A stretch of 64,000 bases of DNA, taken from assembly GCF_001306135.1 (NCBI RefSeq), contig NZ_LGKP01000004.1, positions 62,001-126,000 on the forward strand, read 5' to 3'. Numbering within the stretch: the first letter of the stretch is position 1; the number at the start of each line of letters is the position of its first letter. Below are positions 47,128 to 55,634 of the stretch, piece by piece. Under the pieces are notes generated by a model. That model did no database searches, had not been told where the DNA came from, and was given only the letters and a program-made list of their open reading frames with translations. The stretch comes from Herpetosiphon geysericola (GTDB lineage Bacteria > Chloroflexota > Chloroflexia > Chloroflexales > Herpetosiphonaceae). The translations under genes were made by a program, and so were the position numbers.

Positions 47128-47436
47128 TCAATAGTGACCTTTAACCCGATAGGTATATTCAATCTGATATTCAGTGCCGAGTTCTGCTTGCAGTCGTTGG
47201 GCCAACGCCAAGCCTTGCTCGGCAAATTGCTGCTCTGCGGCACGAGTTGCAAAGCCCGAACTCGCCGGATCATCATCAACATAAATCGCATCAAATGTAT
47301 CCGACCAAGCCATCAAATCGGCAATGAGGTTTGGGCTGAGTGGCAACTCGCTGGGATCAATATCGCCAAACTGAATGCCATCATTCCACCAGACCGGATA
47401 ACACCAATAATCAGCAGCTAAACGGAGCTTTTGCAT
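47128..47436 (-). CDS. Small hypothetical protein, possible immunity-type
   Basis: A 102-residue soluble acidic protein (CYPVWWNDGIQFGDIDPSELPLSP...YVDDDPASSGF) with a lysine-poor, Trp-rich N-terminus. The start at 47436 has AAGGG upstream; the longer frame to 47478 lacks a site. Its size, acidity and place downstream of a polymorphic toxin gene suggest an immunity-like protein. A terminator at 47930-47966 separates it from the toxin operon proper. Confidence 0.65.
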   Translation of the reverse strand: MQKLRLAADYWCYPVWWNDGIQFGDIDPSELPLSPNLIADLMAWSDTFDAIYVDDDPASSGFATRAAEQQFAEQGLALAQRLQAELGTEYQIEYTYRVKGHY

Positions 47437-47480
47437 GAACACCCTTCCATGAAATACGGATGAGGTAATTGCTGGCACGT

Positions 47481-47888
47481 TTAAGCCTGCTCAAACGGCG
47501 GATCAATCTGCCATTCGACCGTCTGATAACAAATTTGAGTTTGGATAAATTCTTCAGTCTGTTTCGCAGGATCAAAAAAATTCAGCAGGATTTCAAGCGT
47601 TGTAGAAGTATAATTATTGTTCCAGTTGCATTCCAAAATATCGCCATAGCAATCAGCATTATCAGCGATAGCTTGAATAATTCGTGCTAGTTCTGATGGA
47701 ATTACTTCAACTCCGGCCAAGAGTAATCGCGTTTGGCGAAAATCATCGTCTGGCGATGCAGGATCATAATTAACTGCTAAATTAAGGTTATATTCGATAT
47801 GTAATATTAATTGCTGTAGTTGAGCATCATATTCAATTGCCTCAATTATACCATCATGCAACCTATAGCGTGTTGGATCATACTGCAT
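47481..47888 (-). CDS. Small acidic hypothetical protein, possible immunity-type
   Basis: A 135-residue acidic protein with beta-rich character (HDGIIEAIEYDAQLQQLILHIEYNLN) and a segment ECNWNNNYTSTTLEILLNFF. No family is recognised. It lies after the terminator of the toxin operon and 44 bases before the 47436 gene on the same strand. Base composition is more AT-rich than the surrounding housekeeping genes, as is common for immunity genes. Confidence 0.62.
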   Translation of the reverse strand: MQYDPTRYRLHDGIIEAIEYDAQLQQLILHIEYNLNLAVNYDPASPDDDFRQTRLLLAGVEVIPSELARIIQAIADNADCYGDILECNWNNNYTSTTLEILLNFFDPAKQTEEFIQTQICYQTVEWQIDPPFEQA

Positions 47889-47929
47889 ATTGATTCGTTT
47901 AACTAAGCAGGTTAACCGATTAAATAAAG

Positions 47930-47966
47930 AATCCCAGGATCAACAATTATAATTGATCCTGGGATT
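47930..47966 (-). terminator. Terminator of the toxin operon
   Basis: A perfect 14-bp stem (47930-47943 with 47953-47966) with a nine-base loop. On the minus strand it is followed by a T-rich stretch (CTTTATTTAA). It lies right after the stop at 47971. Confidence 0.88.
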
Positions 47967-47970
47967 AAAT

Positions 47971-48528
47971 TTAGAAGCTTGTTTGTTCAACCTGACCATC
48001 AGCAAAGCTCATAGTCAGGCGCAGTGGTTGTTGCGGGCTGGTCACAAGCTCGATTGCGTTCCAAGCAGGCTTGGAGCGTTCGCGCAGCTCGCGCAGAATG
48101 AAAAAGAGTTGATAATCGACCTCAAAGCCTTGCTCGTGGCGCAATTGGTTGGCCGAGCTAAATCGCCCGTAGAGCAAGCCATGGTCAGCTGCCGGAATTT
48201 CGGCAACCACGCGAGCGCTAACCCATGGTTGAGGAATTCGCTGCTCAATTGTGCTACGCAAGGCTGCCAACAATTGCTCAGTAGTGGCATCACTTAAATC
48301 ATAGACAGCATCATTATGGTAATGAAACGCCTTATAGAACGGCAACCCATCAACCTGATAGCGCGCAGCAAGGATAATTGGGCGTTGATCAGCATTCGGC
48401 AAGTTAATCACTTGCAGATCAAGCGCAACCTCGTGGCCAGCTTGGCGTTGTGCATCAAGCGTTTGCTCAAATTGCTGCCACGCTTGCTGGTTGATTTCGG
48501 TTGGCTTAAATACATCCATTTGATCCAT
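47971..48528 (-). CDS. Hypothetical protein, candidate immunity protein
   Basis: A 185-residue soluble protein (FKPTEINQQAWQQFEQTLDAQRQAGH...VDYQLFFILRELRERSKPAWNAIEL). It has the mixed alpha/beta look and length of YezG/DUF600-like immunity proteins, but no defining motif could be confirmed. The ATG at 48528 has AAAGGA five bases upstream. It is the third gene of the toxin operon, directly before its terminator. Confidence 0.65.
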   Translation of the reverse strand: MDQMDVFKPTEINQQAWQQFEQTLDAQRQAGHEVALDLQVINLPNADQRPIILAARYQVDGLPFYKAFHYHNDAVYDLSDATTEQLLAALRSTIEQRIPQPWVSARVVAEIPAADHGLLYGRFSSANQLRHEQGFEVDYQLFFILRELRERSKPAWNAIELVTSPQQPLRLTMSFADGQVEQTSF

Positions 48529-48549
48529 ATTAATCCTTTTCGTGTTCAA

Positions 48550-48864
48550 TTATCCAATGTAAATGCTATCAAAGTCCTGATCAACCAATAATTGTAATTG
48601 TTCGTTGATTGCATCAAGGCGTTCATTAATAATTGAACTTTGTTGTCCAGTCTTTGAAAGATTATTCCTGAAAATTTTAATTTCATCTAAAATATAAGGA
48701 ATATCTTCTTTTTCAACTGGAAGTCCTGTTTGAAATAAGCGAAGAAATTGTAAATTATGCTCCTCAATAATTGGCAGCCAATAGCTGCTAAATATTGCTT
48801 CGGTTGCAATCGGAAAAAGCGTATCTTTGCCATCTGCTGATGTAATAAGCAAAGCGATAGACAT
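48550..48864 (-). CDS. Small protein next to toxin, candidate cognate immunity protein
   Basis: A 104-residue protein, AT-rich in coding sequence, with helical acidic character (LDEIKIFRNNLSKTGQQSSIINERLDAINEQLQLLVDQDFDSIYIG). GAGGT precedes the ATG by nine bases. It is the first gene downstream of the WXG100-type toxin, the usual position of the cognate immunity gene. No family is recognised. Confidence 0.7.
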   Translation of the reverse strand: MSIALLITSADGKDTLFPIATEAIFSSYWLPIIEEHNLQFLRLFQTGLPVEKEDIPYILDEIKIFRNNLSKTGQQSSIINERLDAINEQLQLLVDQDFDSIYIG

Positions 48865-48885
48865 ATAACATTGACCTCAATGCTT

Positions 48886-48917
48886 AGGCTAGCTATTTGG
48901 TGAAACATAGCTAGCCT
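48886..48917 (-). other. Hairpin between toxin and candidate immunity gene
   Basis: A perfect 11-bp stem AGGCTAGCTAT (48886-48896) with its complement at 48907-48917 and a ten-base loop lies in the 68-base gap. It is directly upstream of the ribosome-binding site of the 48864 gene. There is no T-run after it, so it may be a processing or stability element rather than a terminator. Confidence 0.55.
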
Positions 48918-48932
48918 TCAATAAAAAACCGA

Positions 48933-50021
48933 TTATAAGCCATACTCCGCGTCAAAATTCCAATCAGGATAGCGTTGTTTCAGTGCATCCATTTGTTTTT
49001 GCACCGCACTCCGCAGTTCTGGAGAATCACCATTTAAATGGAAGCGAATATCGCGGATTGTTTTGATATCTTCTAATGAAGGCACATCAGGCGAGCCATT
49101 TACGGTTGGCCGCGAACTCACAGCCTCATCGAGATTATCAATCCGAACTTGAGTTTTCTTGTAAATTTGCTTTTCGGCCCATTGATCGGCAGTTTGAGCA
49201 GGTAGACCTGTACGAGGATTAACCCTATCAAGTCCTTGCGCAGCTTTTTCTTCAACGATAATACCATTATCGATCTTATCAAATTCGCCCAGTGGGCTAC
49301 CCTTCGCATCGACAATTTCGACTTCACGATAGGTTCGATTAGCTAAAGCTTCAGGAACCTGTTTGGCAGCCCGTTCAGCTCCTTCTTCGACAACTTCCTC
49401 AGCGACCTCTTTGACAACCCGCTCGGCTCCTTCTTCGACAACTTCCTCGACGATTTCTTTGCCAGCTTTAACGCCCCATTTGCCAAGTTTGCCTGCATCA
49501 CCGACAATCGGAATCATCGCAGCAGCCGAGATCGCGGCCTCAAGATGGCGACCCTCGGCGAGGTAAATCAGGGCATTGGCGCCATCGGCAATTTCACCAA
49601 ACCCAGGGATAAAGCCGAGAACATCAAGCCCACCATGGACCCATTCGCTCGCTTTGCCCCAAGTTTTGCTCCACCAACTGCCTTCATCATTCTTCGGTGC
49701 AGCCGCCGCCGCAGCAACCATTTTGCCTTTAAACAGGCCAGCAGCTTCTTCCTCTGCTTGGCGAAAGATTTTGCTAATCTCACCAGTGACACTTTGGGCT
49801 ACGCTAAAGTTGTTTTCAAGCCGCTTTAATGCTGGCACAACCTCGCCAGTATATTCATGCTCAAAGGCTTTAAAGGCATCGCCATGCCAGTTGTTGGCTA
49901 ATTGCTGATGCAATTGATTAAGTTGTTGTTGTAAGCTTGAAACTCGGTCTCTCAATTGACCAAATTTGGTTGCAATTTGCTTCAGCTGCTCATACTCAGC
50001 TTGAACGATTGGTGCCGTCAT
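48933..50021 (-). CDS. WXG100-type polymorphic toxin with PD-(D/E)xK-like C-terminus
   Basis: A 362-residue protein in three parts. Residues 1-100 form a WXG100/ESX-type helical hairpin (NNWHGDAFKAFEHEY, WxG turn). Residues 115-185 form a hydrophobic pre-toxin region (LDVLGFIPGFGEIADGANAL...IPIVGDAGKLGKWGVKAGKE). A duplicated EEVVEEGAER linker follows. The C-terminal 140 residues carry GEFDKIDNGIIVEEKAA, spaced like the D...ExK active site of restriction-endonuclease-fold nucleases. This is a standard type VII or contact-dependent toxin layout. GGAGG lies four bases before the ATG at 50021. The two genes downstream in the operon are candidate immunity genes. No secretion genes are in view. 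Confidence 0.82.
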   Translation of the reverse strand: MTAPIVQAEYEQLKQIATKFGQLRDRVSSLQQQLNQLHQQLANNWHGDAFKAFEHEYTGEVVPALKRLENNFSVAQSVTGEISKIFRQAEEEAAGLFKGKMVAAAAAAPKNDEGSWWSKTWGKASEWVHGGLDVLGFIPGFGEIADGANALIYLAEGRHLEAAISAAAMIPIVGDAGKLGKWGVKAGKEIVEEVVEEGAERVVKEVAEEVVEEGAERAAKQVPEALANRTYREVEIVDAKGSPLGEFDKIDNGIIVEEKAAQGLDRVNPRTGLPAQTADQWAEKQIYKKTQVRIDNLDEAVSSRPTVNGSPDVPSLEDIKTIRDIRFHLNGDSPELRSAVQKQMDALKQRYPDWNFDAEYGL

Positions 50022-50039
50022 CCTGCCTCCCAATACCAA

Positions 50040-50222
50040 TAGAAAAGATCAACGTGTCAGGCGAGTTACTGGGAGCAATGTTCTACTAGAATTGTAATCG
50101 TTGACATGTCACATTAAAAGTGCCTCGCTAGCATAACACACTCAATAGCTAGCTAGATTAATCGAAGCTTAAGCTTAAGCTTTGAAGAGTTAGGGTTTAC
50201 GGGCCAGAATCGTAGGCTTAAA
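50040..50222. other. Intergenic region upstream of toxin gene
   Basis: 183 bases with no open frame of note. AAGCTTAAGCTTAAGCTT at 50165-50182 is an 18-bp perfect palindrome of a tripled hexamer. Otherwise it probably holds the toxin promoter. Confidence 0.4.
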
Positions 50223-50261
50223 TAGCAACACACGGATCAAATGTTGATCCGTGTGTTGCTA
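50223..50261 (-). terminator. Terminator of the ETF operon
   Basis: A perfect 18-bp stem (50223-50240 with 50244-50261) with a three-base loop, fourteen bases after the etfA stop codon on the minus strand. Confidence 0.88.
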
Positions 50262-50275
50262 TAACCAGAAACTAA

Positions 50276-51253
50276 TTAGCGGCCAGTTTTGGCTTTTACT
50301 TCAGCAGTCAAAGCTGGCAAGATTTCGTTAATATCGCCAACAATCCCGTAGGTTGCAACCTTGAAAATTGGGGCTTCGGGATCTTTGTTGATTGCCACAA
50401 TGGTGTTTGATGAGCGCATACCAGCGAGGTGCTGAATTGCGCCTGAAATCCCACAGGCAACATACAATTTTGGCGCAACGGTTTTGCCGGTTTGACCAAC
50501 TTGGCGCTCGTAGGCGATCCAGCCAGCATCGACAACTGCGCGCGAAGCGCCGTGCGTGCCACCCATCACCCGAGCTAATTCAGGGATGAGTTTTTCGTAG
50601 TTTTCAGGCGAGCCAAGGCCACGGCCACCAGAAACAATCACGGTTGCATCGGCTAAGTTCACAGCGCCCGTGCGTTGCTCAACATTGCGCACTTTGGTCC
50701 GAATCGTGACCGCAGGCATTGCCACATTCACCACTTCGCCAGCGCCAGCGCCAGCAATTGGCTTACCAACTTGGCGACGCACCGAAGCGATTGCTGGGCG
50801 AGCAGCGCCGAAGCTCAAGCTATTGATAACGTTTGCGCCGTGTGAAGGACGAACAGCGGTCAATTGGCCTGCTTCTACGCTCACATTGGTTACATCGGGA
50901 GCCAAGCCTACGCCCAACTCAGCAGCCAATGCGCCAGTGAAATCGCGCATTTGCAACGATGAACCAGTCAAAAACAGTTCTGGTTGGTGGGCTTCGATTG
51001 CAGCTTTGGCCGCAGCAACATAGCCATCGGTGGTATATTGCGCCAAATTAGCATCATCAACCACATAGGCTTTGCTTGCGCCAGCAGCAAATGCTTGCTC
51101 GACCAAGCTAGCCGTATTGCTGCCAAGCACTAAGCCTGCAACGCTTTGCCCAAGCGCATCGGCAATTTCTTTGCCCTTGCCCAACAATTCTTTGGAAATT
51201 GCGCTCACTTCGCCATTTTTATGTTCAATTAAGACCCAAACGCCACTAGCCAT
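50276..51253 (-). CDS. etfA: Electron transfer flavoprotein alpha subunit
   Basis: A 325-residue FAD-binding subunit. The C-terminal signature reads [20 protein letters not shown] then [25 protein letters not shown], near the family ideal. It pairs with ETF-beta to carry electrons from acyl-CoA and other dehydrogenases to the membrane ETF-quinone oxidoreductase. GAGGTGTTTTC precedes the ATG. It follows etfB on the minus strand, but repeat element 5 fills the 119-base gap between them. Confidence 0.97.
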   Translation of the reverse strand: MASGVWVLIEHKNGEVSAISKELLGKGKEIADALGQSVAGLVLGSNTASLVEQAFAAGASKAYVVDDANLAQYTTDGYVAAAKAAIEAHQPELFLTGSSLQMRDFTGALAAELGVGLAPDVTNVSVEAGQLTAVRPSHGANVINSLSFGAARPAIASVRRQVGKPIAGAGAGEVVNVAMPAVTIRTKVRNVEQRTGAVNLADATVIVSGGRGLGSPENYEKLIPELARVMGGTHGASRAVVDAGWIAYERQVGQTGKTVAPKLYVACGISGAIQHLAGMRSSNTIVAINKDPEAPIFKVATYGIVGDINEILPALTAEVKAKTGR

Positions 51254-51255
51254 GA

Positions 51256-51371
51256 AAACACCTCATTGTGAAAGTCAAAAGTCAAAAGTCAAAAGTCAAG
51301 ATCATCAATCATTGAAGACAAATAGTGCATTGCTGCAAGTATTTTGCCTTCTGATTTTTGCCTTTTGACTT
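51256..51371. repeat. Modular oligomer repeat element 5 inside the ETF operon
   Basis: AAAGTCAAAAGTCAAAAGTC (from 51270) and the inverted counterpart TTGCCTTCTGATTTTTGCC/TTTTGACTT (51347-51370) flank about 50 bases. The element lies between the etfA start and the etfB stop codon and abuts the latter. The words are the same as in elements 2 and 3. The inverted ends could pair in the transcript. Confidence 0.75.
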
Positions 51372-51372
51372 A

Positions 51373-52146
51373 CTAAAGGATTTGATTTTCAACCAATTTT
51401 TGAACCAAGCTGCTCACTTGAGTTTGCACGTTACCACTAATCATCTCGCCTGATGGGCGGGCTGGTGGTGGCACGCGATCAGCAACTTGCACATTGCCAG
51501 CAACATCGCTGCCGCCAAGGCCAAGGTCGCCTAAACTCCAAGTTGGGATTGGTTGCTTGCTAACTTTGCGAATCTTCAACAATGATGGGTAGCGCGGCTC
51601 GTTCAAATCTTTAACCGCCGTCACGACGACTGGCAACGAGGCTTCCACGGTTTCGAGGGTGTCTTCCAAAGCACGATCGACCACAATGCTGGTGTCACTC
51701 AATTCGTGCACTTTGAAAACATAGGTCAGTTGTGGCCAACCAAGGAAGCGGGCCAAGGCTGGGCCAAATTGGCCGGTTTCGTCGTCGGTGCTTTGCTTGC
51801 CACAGAAGACGATATTAACATTATCAAGTTTCTTGATCGCAGCAGCGACAACTTTAGCAGCGCTTTGCGAATCAACATGCTCCAAAGCTGGGTCGTTGAT
51901 CAAGACTGCTTCGTTCGCACCCATTGCCAAGGCTTTTTTCAGTGAATCAGTGGCATCGTCGCTGCCAAGGCTGATGACCGTTACTTGGCCATCGTTCTTT
52001 TCAGCCCACTGCAAGGCTTCTTCAATCGCATATTCATCAAACAAATTGATAATTGGATTGATTCCGTCGCTGTTAATCTGCTTATCGGCAGTGATTTTGA
52101 CACTATTTTGTTCAGGAACTTGCTTAACACAAACTACTGCGTGCAT
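51373..52146 (-). CDS. etfB: Electron transfer flavoprotein beta subunit
   Basis: A 257-residue AMP-binding subunit. It starts MHAVVCVKQVPE, with NLFDEYAIEEALQW and the ETF-beta signature around VDRALEDTLETVEASLPVVVTAVKDLNEPRYPSL. GGAGG lies eight bases before the ATG. First gene of the etfBA operon. Confidence 0.97.
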   Translation of the reverse strand: MHAVVCVKQVPEQNSVKITADKQINSDGINPIINLFDEYAIEEALQWAEKNDGQVTVISLGSDDATDSLKKALAMGANEAVLINDPALEHVDSQSAAKVVAAAIKKLDNVNIVFCGKQSTDDETGQFGPALARFLGWPQLTYVFKVHELSDTSIVVDRALEDTLETVEASLPVVVTAVKDLNEPRYPSLLKIRKVSKQPIPTWSLGDLGLGGSDVAGNVQVADRVPPPARPSGEMISGNVQTQVSSLVQKLVENQIL

Positions 52147-52394
52147 TCAAGAAACCTCCGTTGGTTTGCTGAGTGGCTCTTTTGCCACAAGCATGCGCTG
52201 TGGCTTTGGCCATAGTATACCATAGACTGACGGAACATGACGCACTGCGTTGAACTAGCAGTAGCTTTTGATTTTGTACAATTGGCGTGCATTTGGCTGG
52301 CGTATACTCATACTAGGCCATAATCTACTCAAGTATTGCATGAGCCATAAAGCGTTCTTGGGTTGGCTTTGGCGCACAAATGAGGAGTTTTTGG

Positions 52395-54104
52395 ATGGAT
52401 TTAAATAGCTTTGAATCGGTGCGTAAGTTGCGCAAAACAGCATTTAACTATTGCTGCGGGATTGCCTTAGGATTAACCTTATATGCAATCCAGTTTGGAT
52501 TCTTTACTCAGAACGCTATTGATTACAATGTTATTAGCATGGCAATTCTCTATATATTTATGCTATTCCTTTTCAAGGAAAAATATACAATTAAGGGTGT
52601 TATTTTAGGTTTTACAGGATTTGTATATTTTATTTATATAGCTGATACTGCTGATCGTTTAAATATGCTAATATCTGACCATACGTTATTACTTTTATTA
52701 TCTATTATCATGGTTGGGTTAATTAGTGGATCTTTTACGATGATTACAAGTGGTTTTTTATATATAATTTCGATCTTTATCTTTTTTTATATTTACCAAA
52801 CTGAAATTCTTTCAACAACATATTACAATTTACTATTTTTAAGTATAGTTATGTTCTTAATCTGGCTGCTTGTACGGGCGCTTGAAAACGCGCTGCGTCA
52901 ATCGTTGCATCTTCAGGCCAATTTGCAAGATTTGGTCGACGAGCGCACTGCTCAATTAGCGGTCAGCGTCCACGAGGCCAAATCGGCGCAACACGTTGCG
53001 GAGCAAGCCAATCTGCGCAAATCGCAGTTTCTGGCCACAATGAGCCACGAATTGCGCACCCCGCTGAATGCAATTATCAACATGACCGAGTTTATCGATT
53101 GGTTTGGACCGCTCAACAGCCAACAAAAAAGCTATCAAGATCAGGTTCGCGGCGCTGGTGAACATTTGTTACACCTGATCAACGATATTCTCGATCTTTC
53201 CAAAATCGAGGCTGGACGGGTTGAATTGCATTTTGGCCCAGTCGATTGTGCAGCGATTGCCCAAGAAGTGCTGGAAACCGTGCGACCCTTGGCTGAAGCT
53301 AAAGGCTTGCAGGTCGATTATCGTCAAGCGGCTCAGCTTGATTGGGCTTGGGCTGATAGTAAAGCGATCAAGCAAATTGTGCTCAATCTTTTGTCGAATG
53401 CAATTAAATTTACCGAAACTGGCCGCATTAGCGTAGCTCTTGAGAGTACAGCAGACACAGTTATGGTGTTGATTCACGATACAGGCATTGGCATCGCGCT
53501 CGAACAGCAGCAATTTATCTGGGAATCGTTTCGCCAAATTCAAAGCAGCGACGATCGCGAGTACGAAGGCACTGGCTTGGGCATGAGCATCACCAAGCAG
53601 CTGGTCGATTTACACGGTGGCGACATTACGGTCGAAAGCGAGATCAATCGCGGCACCCAATTTCGGGTTTGCTTGCCAACCAAAGCAGCCTGGCAGCAAC
53701 GCCACAGTAAATATGCCCAAGTTGAGAGCAAGCAAACGCTGGTGATCGTTGATGACAACCCAAATACGGTTGAAGAATTTGGCACCCAGCTAGCGGCCAG
53801 CGATTGGCGCATCATTGGCTGCTTAGATAGCCGCGAAGCTTTAGCAATTTACCGCCACGAGCAACCAAGCTTGGTTGTGCTTGATGCAACTTTAGCCTTT
53901 GTTAGCGCCCATAGCCTAATTGACGAAATGTTGGCGATTAATCCTGATCAGGCAATTGTGATCGTCGCACCAACCAATGAGTATAGCCTTGGCTTGGAAA
54001 GCTGGCCGCATATCAGTCGGCCATGGCCGCACACGTTAGAGCCAGTGTTGCAACAAACTGTGACAACTGCTCAGCAGCAGCGGCAAATCGCAACAATCCC
54101 ATAA
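52395..54104 (+). CDS. Membrane hybrid histidine kinase with degenerate receiver
   Basis: A 569-residue sensor. About six membrane helices (residues 17-165) form an unclassified sensor. A coiled coil leads to HisKA with FLATMSHELRTPLNA (phosphoacceptor H218). HATPase_c follows with N box NLLSNAIKF, G1 DTGIGI and G2 GTGLGMSIT. The C-terminal receiver starts TLVIVDDNPN and has the phosphoacceptor VVLDATL, but the conserved lysine appears replaced (SRPWP). The ATG at 52395 has GAGGAG seven bases upstream. The membrane part is encoded by notably AT-rich DNA (52450-52870), unlike the rest. Two receiver genes follow, so the three act as one phosphorelay. Confidence 0.92.
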   Translation: MDLNSFESVRKLRKTAFNYCCGIALGLTLYAIQFGFFTQNAIDYNVISMAILYIFMLFLFKEKYTIKGVILGFTGFVYFIYIADTADRLNMLISDHTLLLLLSIIMVGLISGSFTMITSGFLYIISIFIFFYIYQTEILSTTYYNLLFLSIVMFLIWLLVRALENALRQSLHLQANLQDLVDERTAQLAVSVHEAKSAQHVAEQANLRKSQFLATMSHELRTPLNAIINMTEFIDWFGPLNSQQKSYQDQVRGAGEHLLHLINDILDLSKIEAGRVELHFGPVDCAAIAQEVLETVRPLAEAKGLQVDYRQAAQLDWAWADSKAIKQIVLNLLSNAIKFTETGRISVALESTADTVMVLIHDTGIGIALEQQQFIWESFRQIQSSDDREYEGTGLGMSITKQLVDLHGGDITVESEINRGTQFRVCLPTKAAWQQRHSKYAQVESKQTLVIVDDNPNTVEEFGTQLAASDWRIIGCLDSREALAIYRHEQPSLVVLDATLAFVSAHSLIDEMLAINPDQAIVIVAPTNEYSLGLESWPHISRPWPHTLEPVLQQTVTTAQQQRQIATIP

Positions 54105-54135
54105 CGCGGTGCAACCGATCACCTTAGGAGGAATA

Positions 54136-54546
54136 ATGCATCCATCGACGACCCAGATTTCTGCAGGAGTGATTGAAGATAACCCGCAAAACCTAGAAAT
54201 TGCGCGGGTCTGTTTGATTCATCAACTGCACGCTCAGTATCAAGGCGGTTGGAACTCAGGCACTAGTTTCTTTGCTTGGCATAGCGCGCATTCCAATATT
54301 GACTTAGACATTTTATTATTGGATATTCACATGCCCAAGGAGAGCGGGATTAAACTCTATCAAACAGTGCGTAAAGCCTTGCCCCATACCAAAATCATTG
54401 CCTGGACAGCAGATGTAGTGCCGCAACGGGTTGTAGTCTATCAACAAATTGGCTTTGATGGTATGATCGGCAAACCGATTAATACCAAATATTTTCCGTT
54501 ACAGATCCAGCGCATTTTGGCTGGCGAAGCTGTCTGGGAGATTTAA
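54136..54546 (+). CDS. Single-domain response regulator
   Basis: A 136-residue receiver: acidic pocket GVIEDNPQN, phosphoacceptor LLLDIHMPKESG, switch AWTAD, lysine GKPI. All catalytic positions are present. There is no output domain, as in CheY- or Spo0F-like relay proteins. AGGAGG lies four bases before the ATG. It probably receives phosphate from the upstream hybrid kinase. Confidence 0.92.
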   Translation: MHPSTTQISAGVIEDNPQNLEIARVCLIHQLHAQYQGGWNSGTSFFAWHSAHSNIDLDILLLDIHMPKESGIKLYQTVRKALPHTKIIAWTADVVPQRVVVYQQIGFDGMIGKPINTKYFPLQIQRILAGEAVWEI

Positions 54547-54551
54547 TTGTT

Positions 54552-55406
54552 ATGTTGGCCAATGCTGAGCCGATTTTGCTGTTTGCCGAAGATGCCCAGA
54601 CCGATGCCACGATTGTGCAGGTGATTGCGCAACGTTGTGGCTGGCAGGTTGTTTGGCTCAAAAGTCTGTTTGCTATGTGGCAATATTGTGTCAGTATGTT
54701 AGATCGTGAGCAACCAGCGCTTAATTGTGTGATTATGCTCGATATGAAAATGCCCGACCCTGCTTATCGCCATTTGGAAGGCTCGGTTTTGGCTACTTGG
54801 CTGAGCCATGCCATGCACGAACAACGCTTGCAAACAGTGCCAATTTTTGGTATGACCACCGATAAAACCGTGCATCGCGAATGGGAAGCACGGATTGCAG
54901 GCTGCTACCAACTTTTTGAAAAGCCCTTGCGGCCTGAACATTTTCAGCAGTTGCAGCAGTATTTGGGCAAGCCCAGCCCACCAGCAATCGATGGCGTTGA
55001 TCAAATCGCGGTTGAAATTATTCGCAAGCAACATTTAGATATTATGCACACCGTGATTGCAGCCTATCAAAACCAGGCAATTCCGGCGAATACTGCGGCG
55101 TGGTCGCTCGATGAATTACGGGTTTTATTGAGTTTTCTGACCAATTCAATTTACTGCCCACGCCATTTGCAACAGCAACGTGAGCAAATTCTTGAGCGCG
55201 CTGGGGGCTTGATTCAGCTCCAACGCTCGATGCGCAATTTTTTGAGCAATCCACAGCTCTCAACGTTTGAGCTGAAAATTCTTAATCGGATTTTGCAAGG
55301 CGTTTCGCAGGAGCGCATCGCCGCCCAAGAGGCGCTTGGGCGACGCAAGCTTGAAAGTACAATTGAACAGATTTTAGTGGCGTTTGGGCTATTCATCAGC
55401 AATTAA
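54552..55406 (+). CDS. Receiver-domain protein with unclassified helical C-terminus
   Basis: A 284-residue protein. Residues 1-140 form a receiver (LFAEDAQTD; phosphoacceptor MLDMKMPDP; switch FGMTTD; lysine FEKPL). Residues 150-284 are helical. The last 70 (FELKILNRILQGVSQERIAAQEALGRRKLESTIEQILVAFG) resemble a LuxR/GerE-like helix-turn-helix in spacing: QGVSQERIAAQEALGRRKLE. It is probably the DNA-binding output of the three-gene relay; the assignment of the helix-turn-helix is tentative. It starts five bases after the preceding gene. Confidence 0.8.
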   Translation: MLANAEPILLFAEDAQTDATIVQVIAQRCGWQVVWLKSLFAMWQYCVSMLDREQPALNCVIMLDMKMPDPAYRHLEGSVLATWLSHAMHEQRLQTVPIFGMTTDKTVHREWEARIAGCYQLFEKPLRPEHFQQLQQYLGKPSPPAIDGVDQIAVEIIRKQHLDIMHTVIAAYQNQAIPANTAAWSLDELRVLLSFLTNSIYCPRHLQQQREQILERAGGLIQLQRSMRNFLSNPQLSTFELKILNRILQGVSQERIAAQEALGRRKLESTIEQILVAFGLFISN

Positions 55407-55454
55407 TCACCCGAAATGTACAATTTACATCCATTTGGGCGCTTTATACTCTTA

Positions 55455-55570
55455 ATTGAGCGATGAATAGGGGTTCTTTCAGCAGAGATTAGAAAGAACT
55501 AACTCCACGGGCGTGGAAACATATGGCGTAGCAATCCTAAGGTTTAGGCGAGCTACGCCGTTGGTTTTTA
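55455..55570. ncRNA. Candidate structured RNA or complex terminator
   Basis: Three hairpins in series: 55473-55480 with 55492-55499; 55505-55509 with 55512-55516; and a long one, 55525-55532 with 55552-55559 with an inner CCTAA/TTAGG stem, followed by GTTGGTTTTT. The last alone could be a terminator. All three together, with TATACT at 55445-55450 upstream, could be a small RNA. No known family is recognised. Confidence 0.35.
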
Positions 55571-55634
55571 ACGCTGTTCAAGCCATTGATTTGCAAACAT
55601 TGAAGCTCGCTCAATTGACCGATCTGCGAATCAA

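Noticed and set aside
47481-48864. Calling the small genes specific immunity families
   Set aside because: No defining motif could be confirmed by eye; only position, size and acidity support the role.
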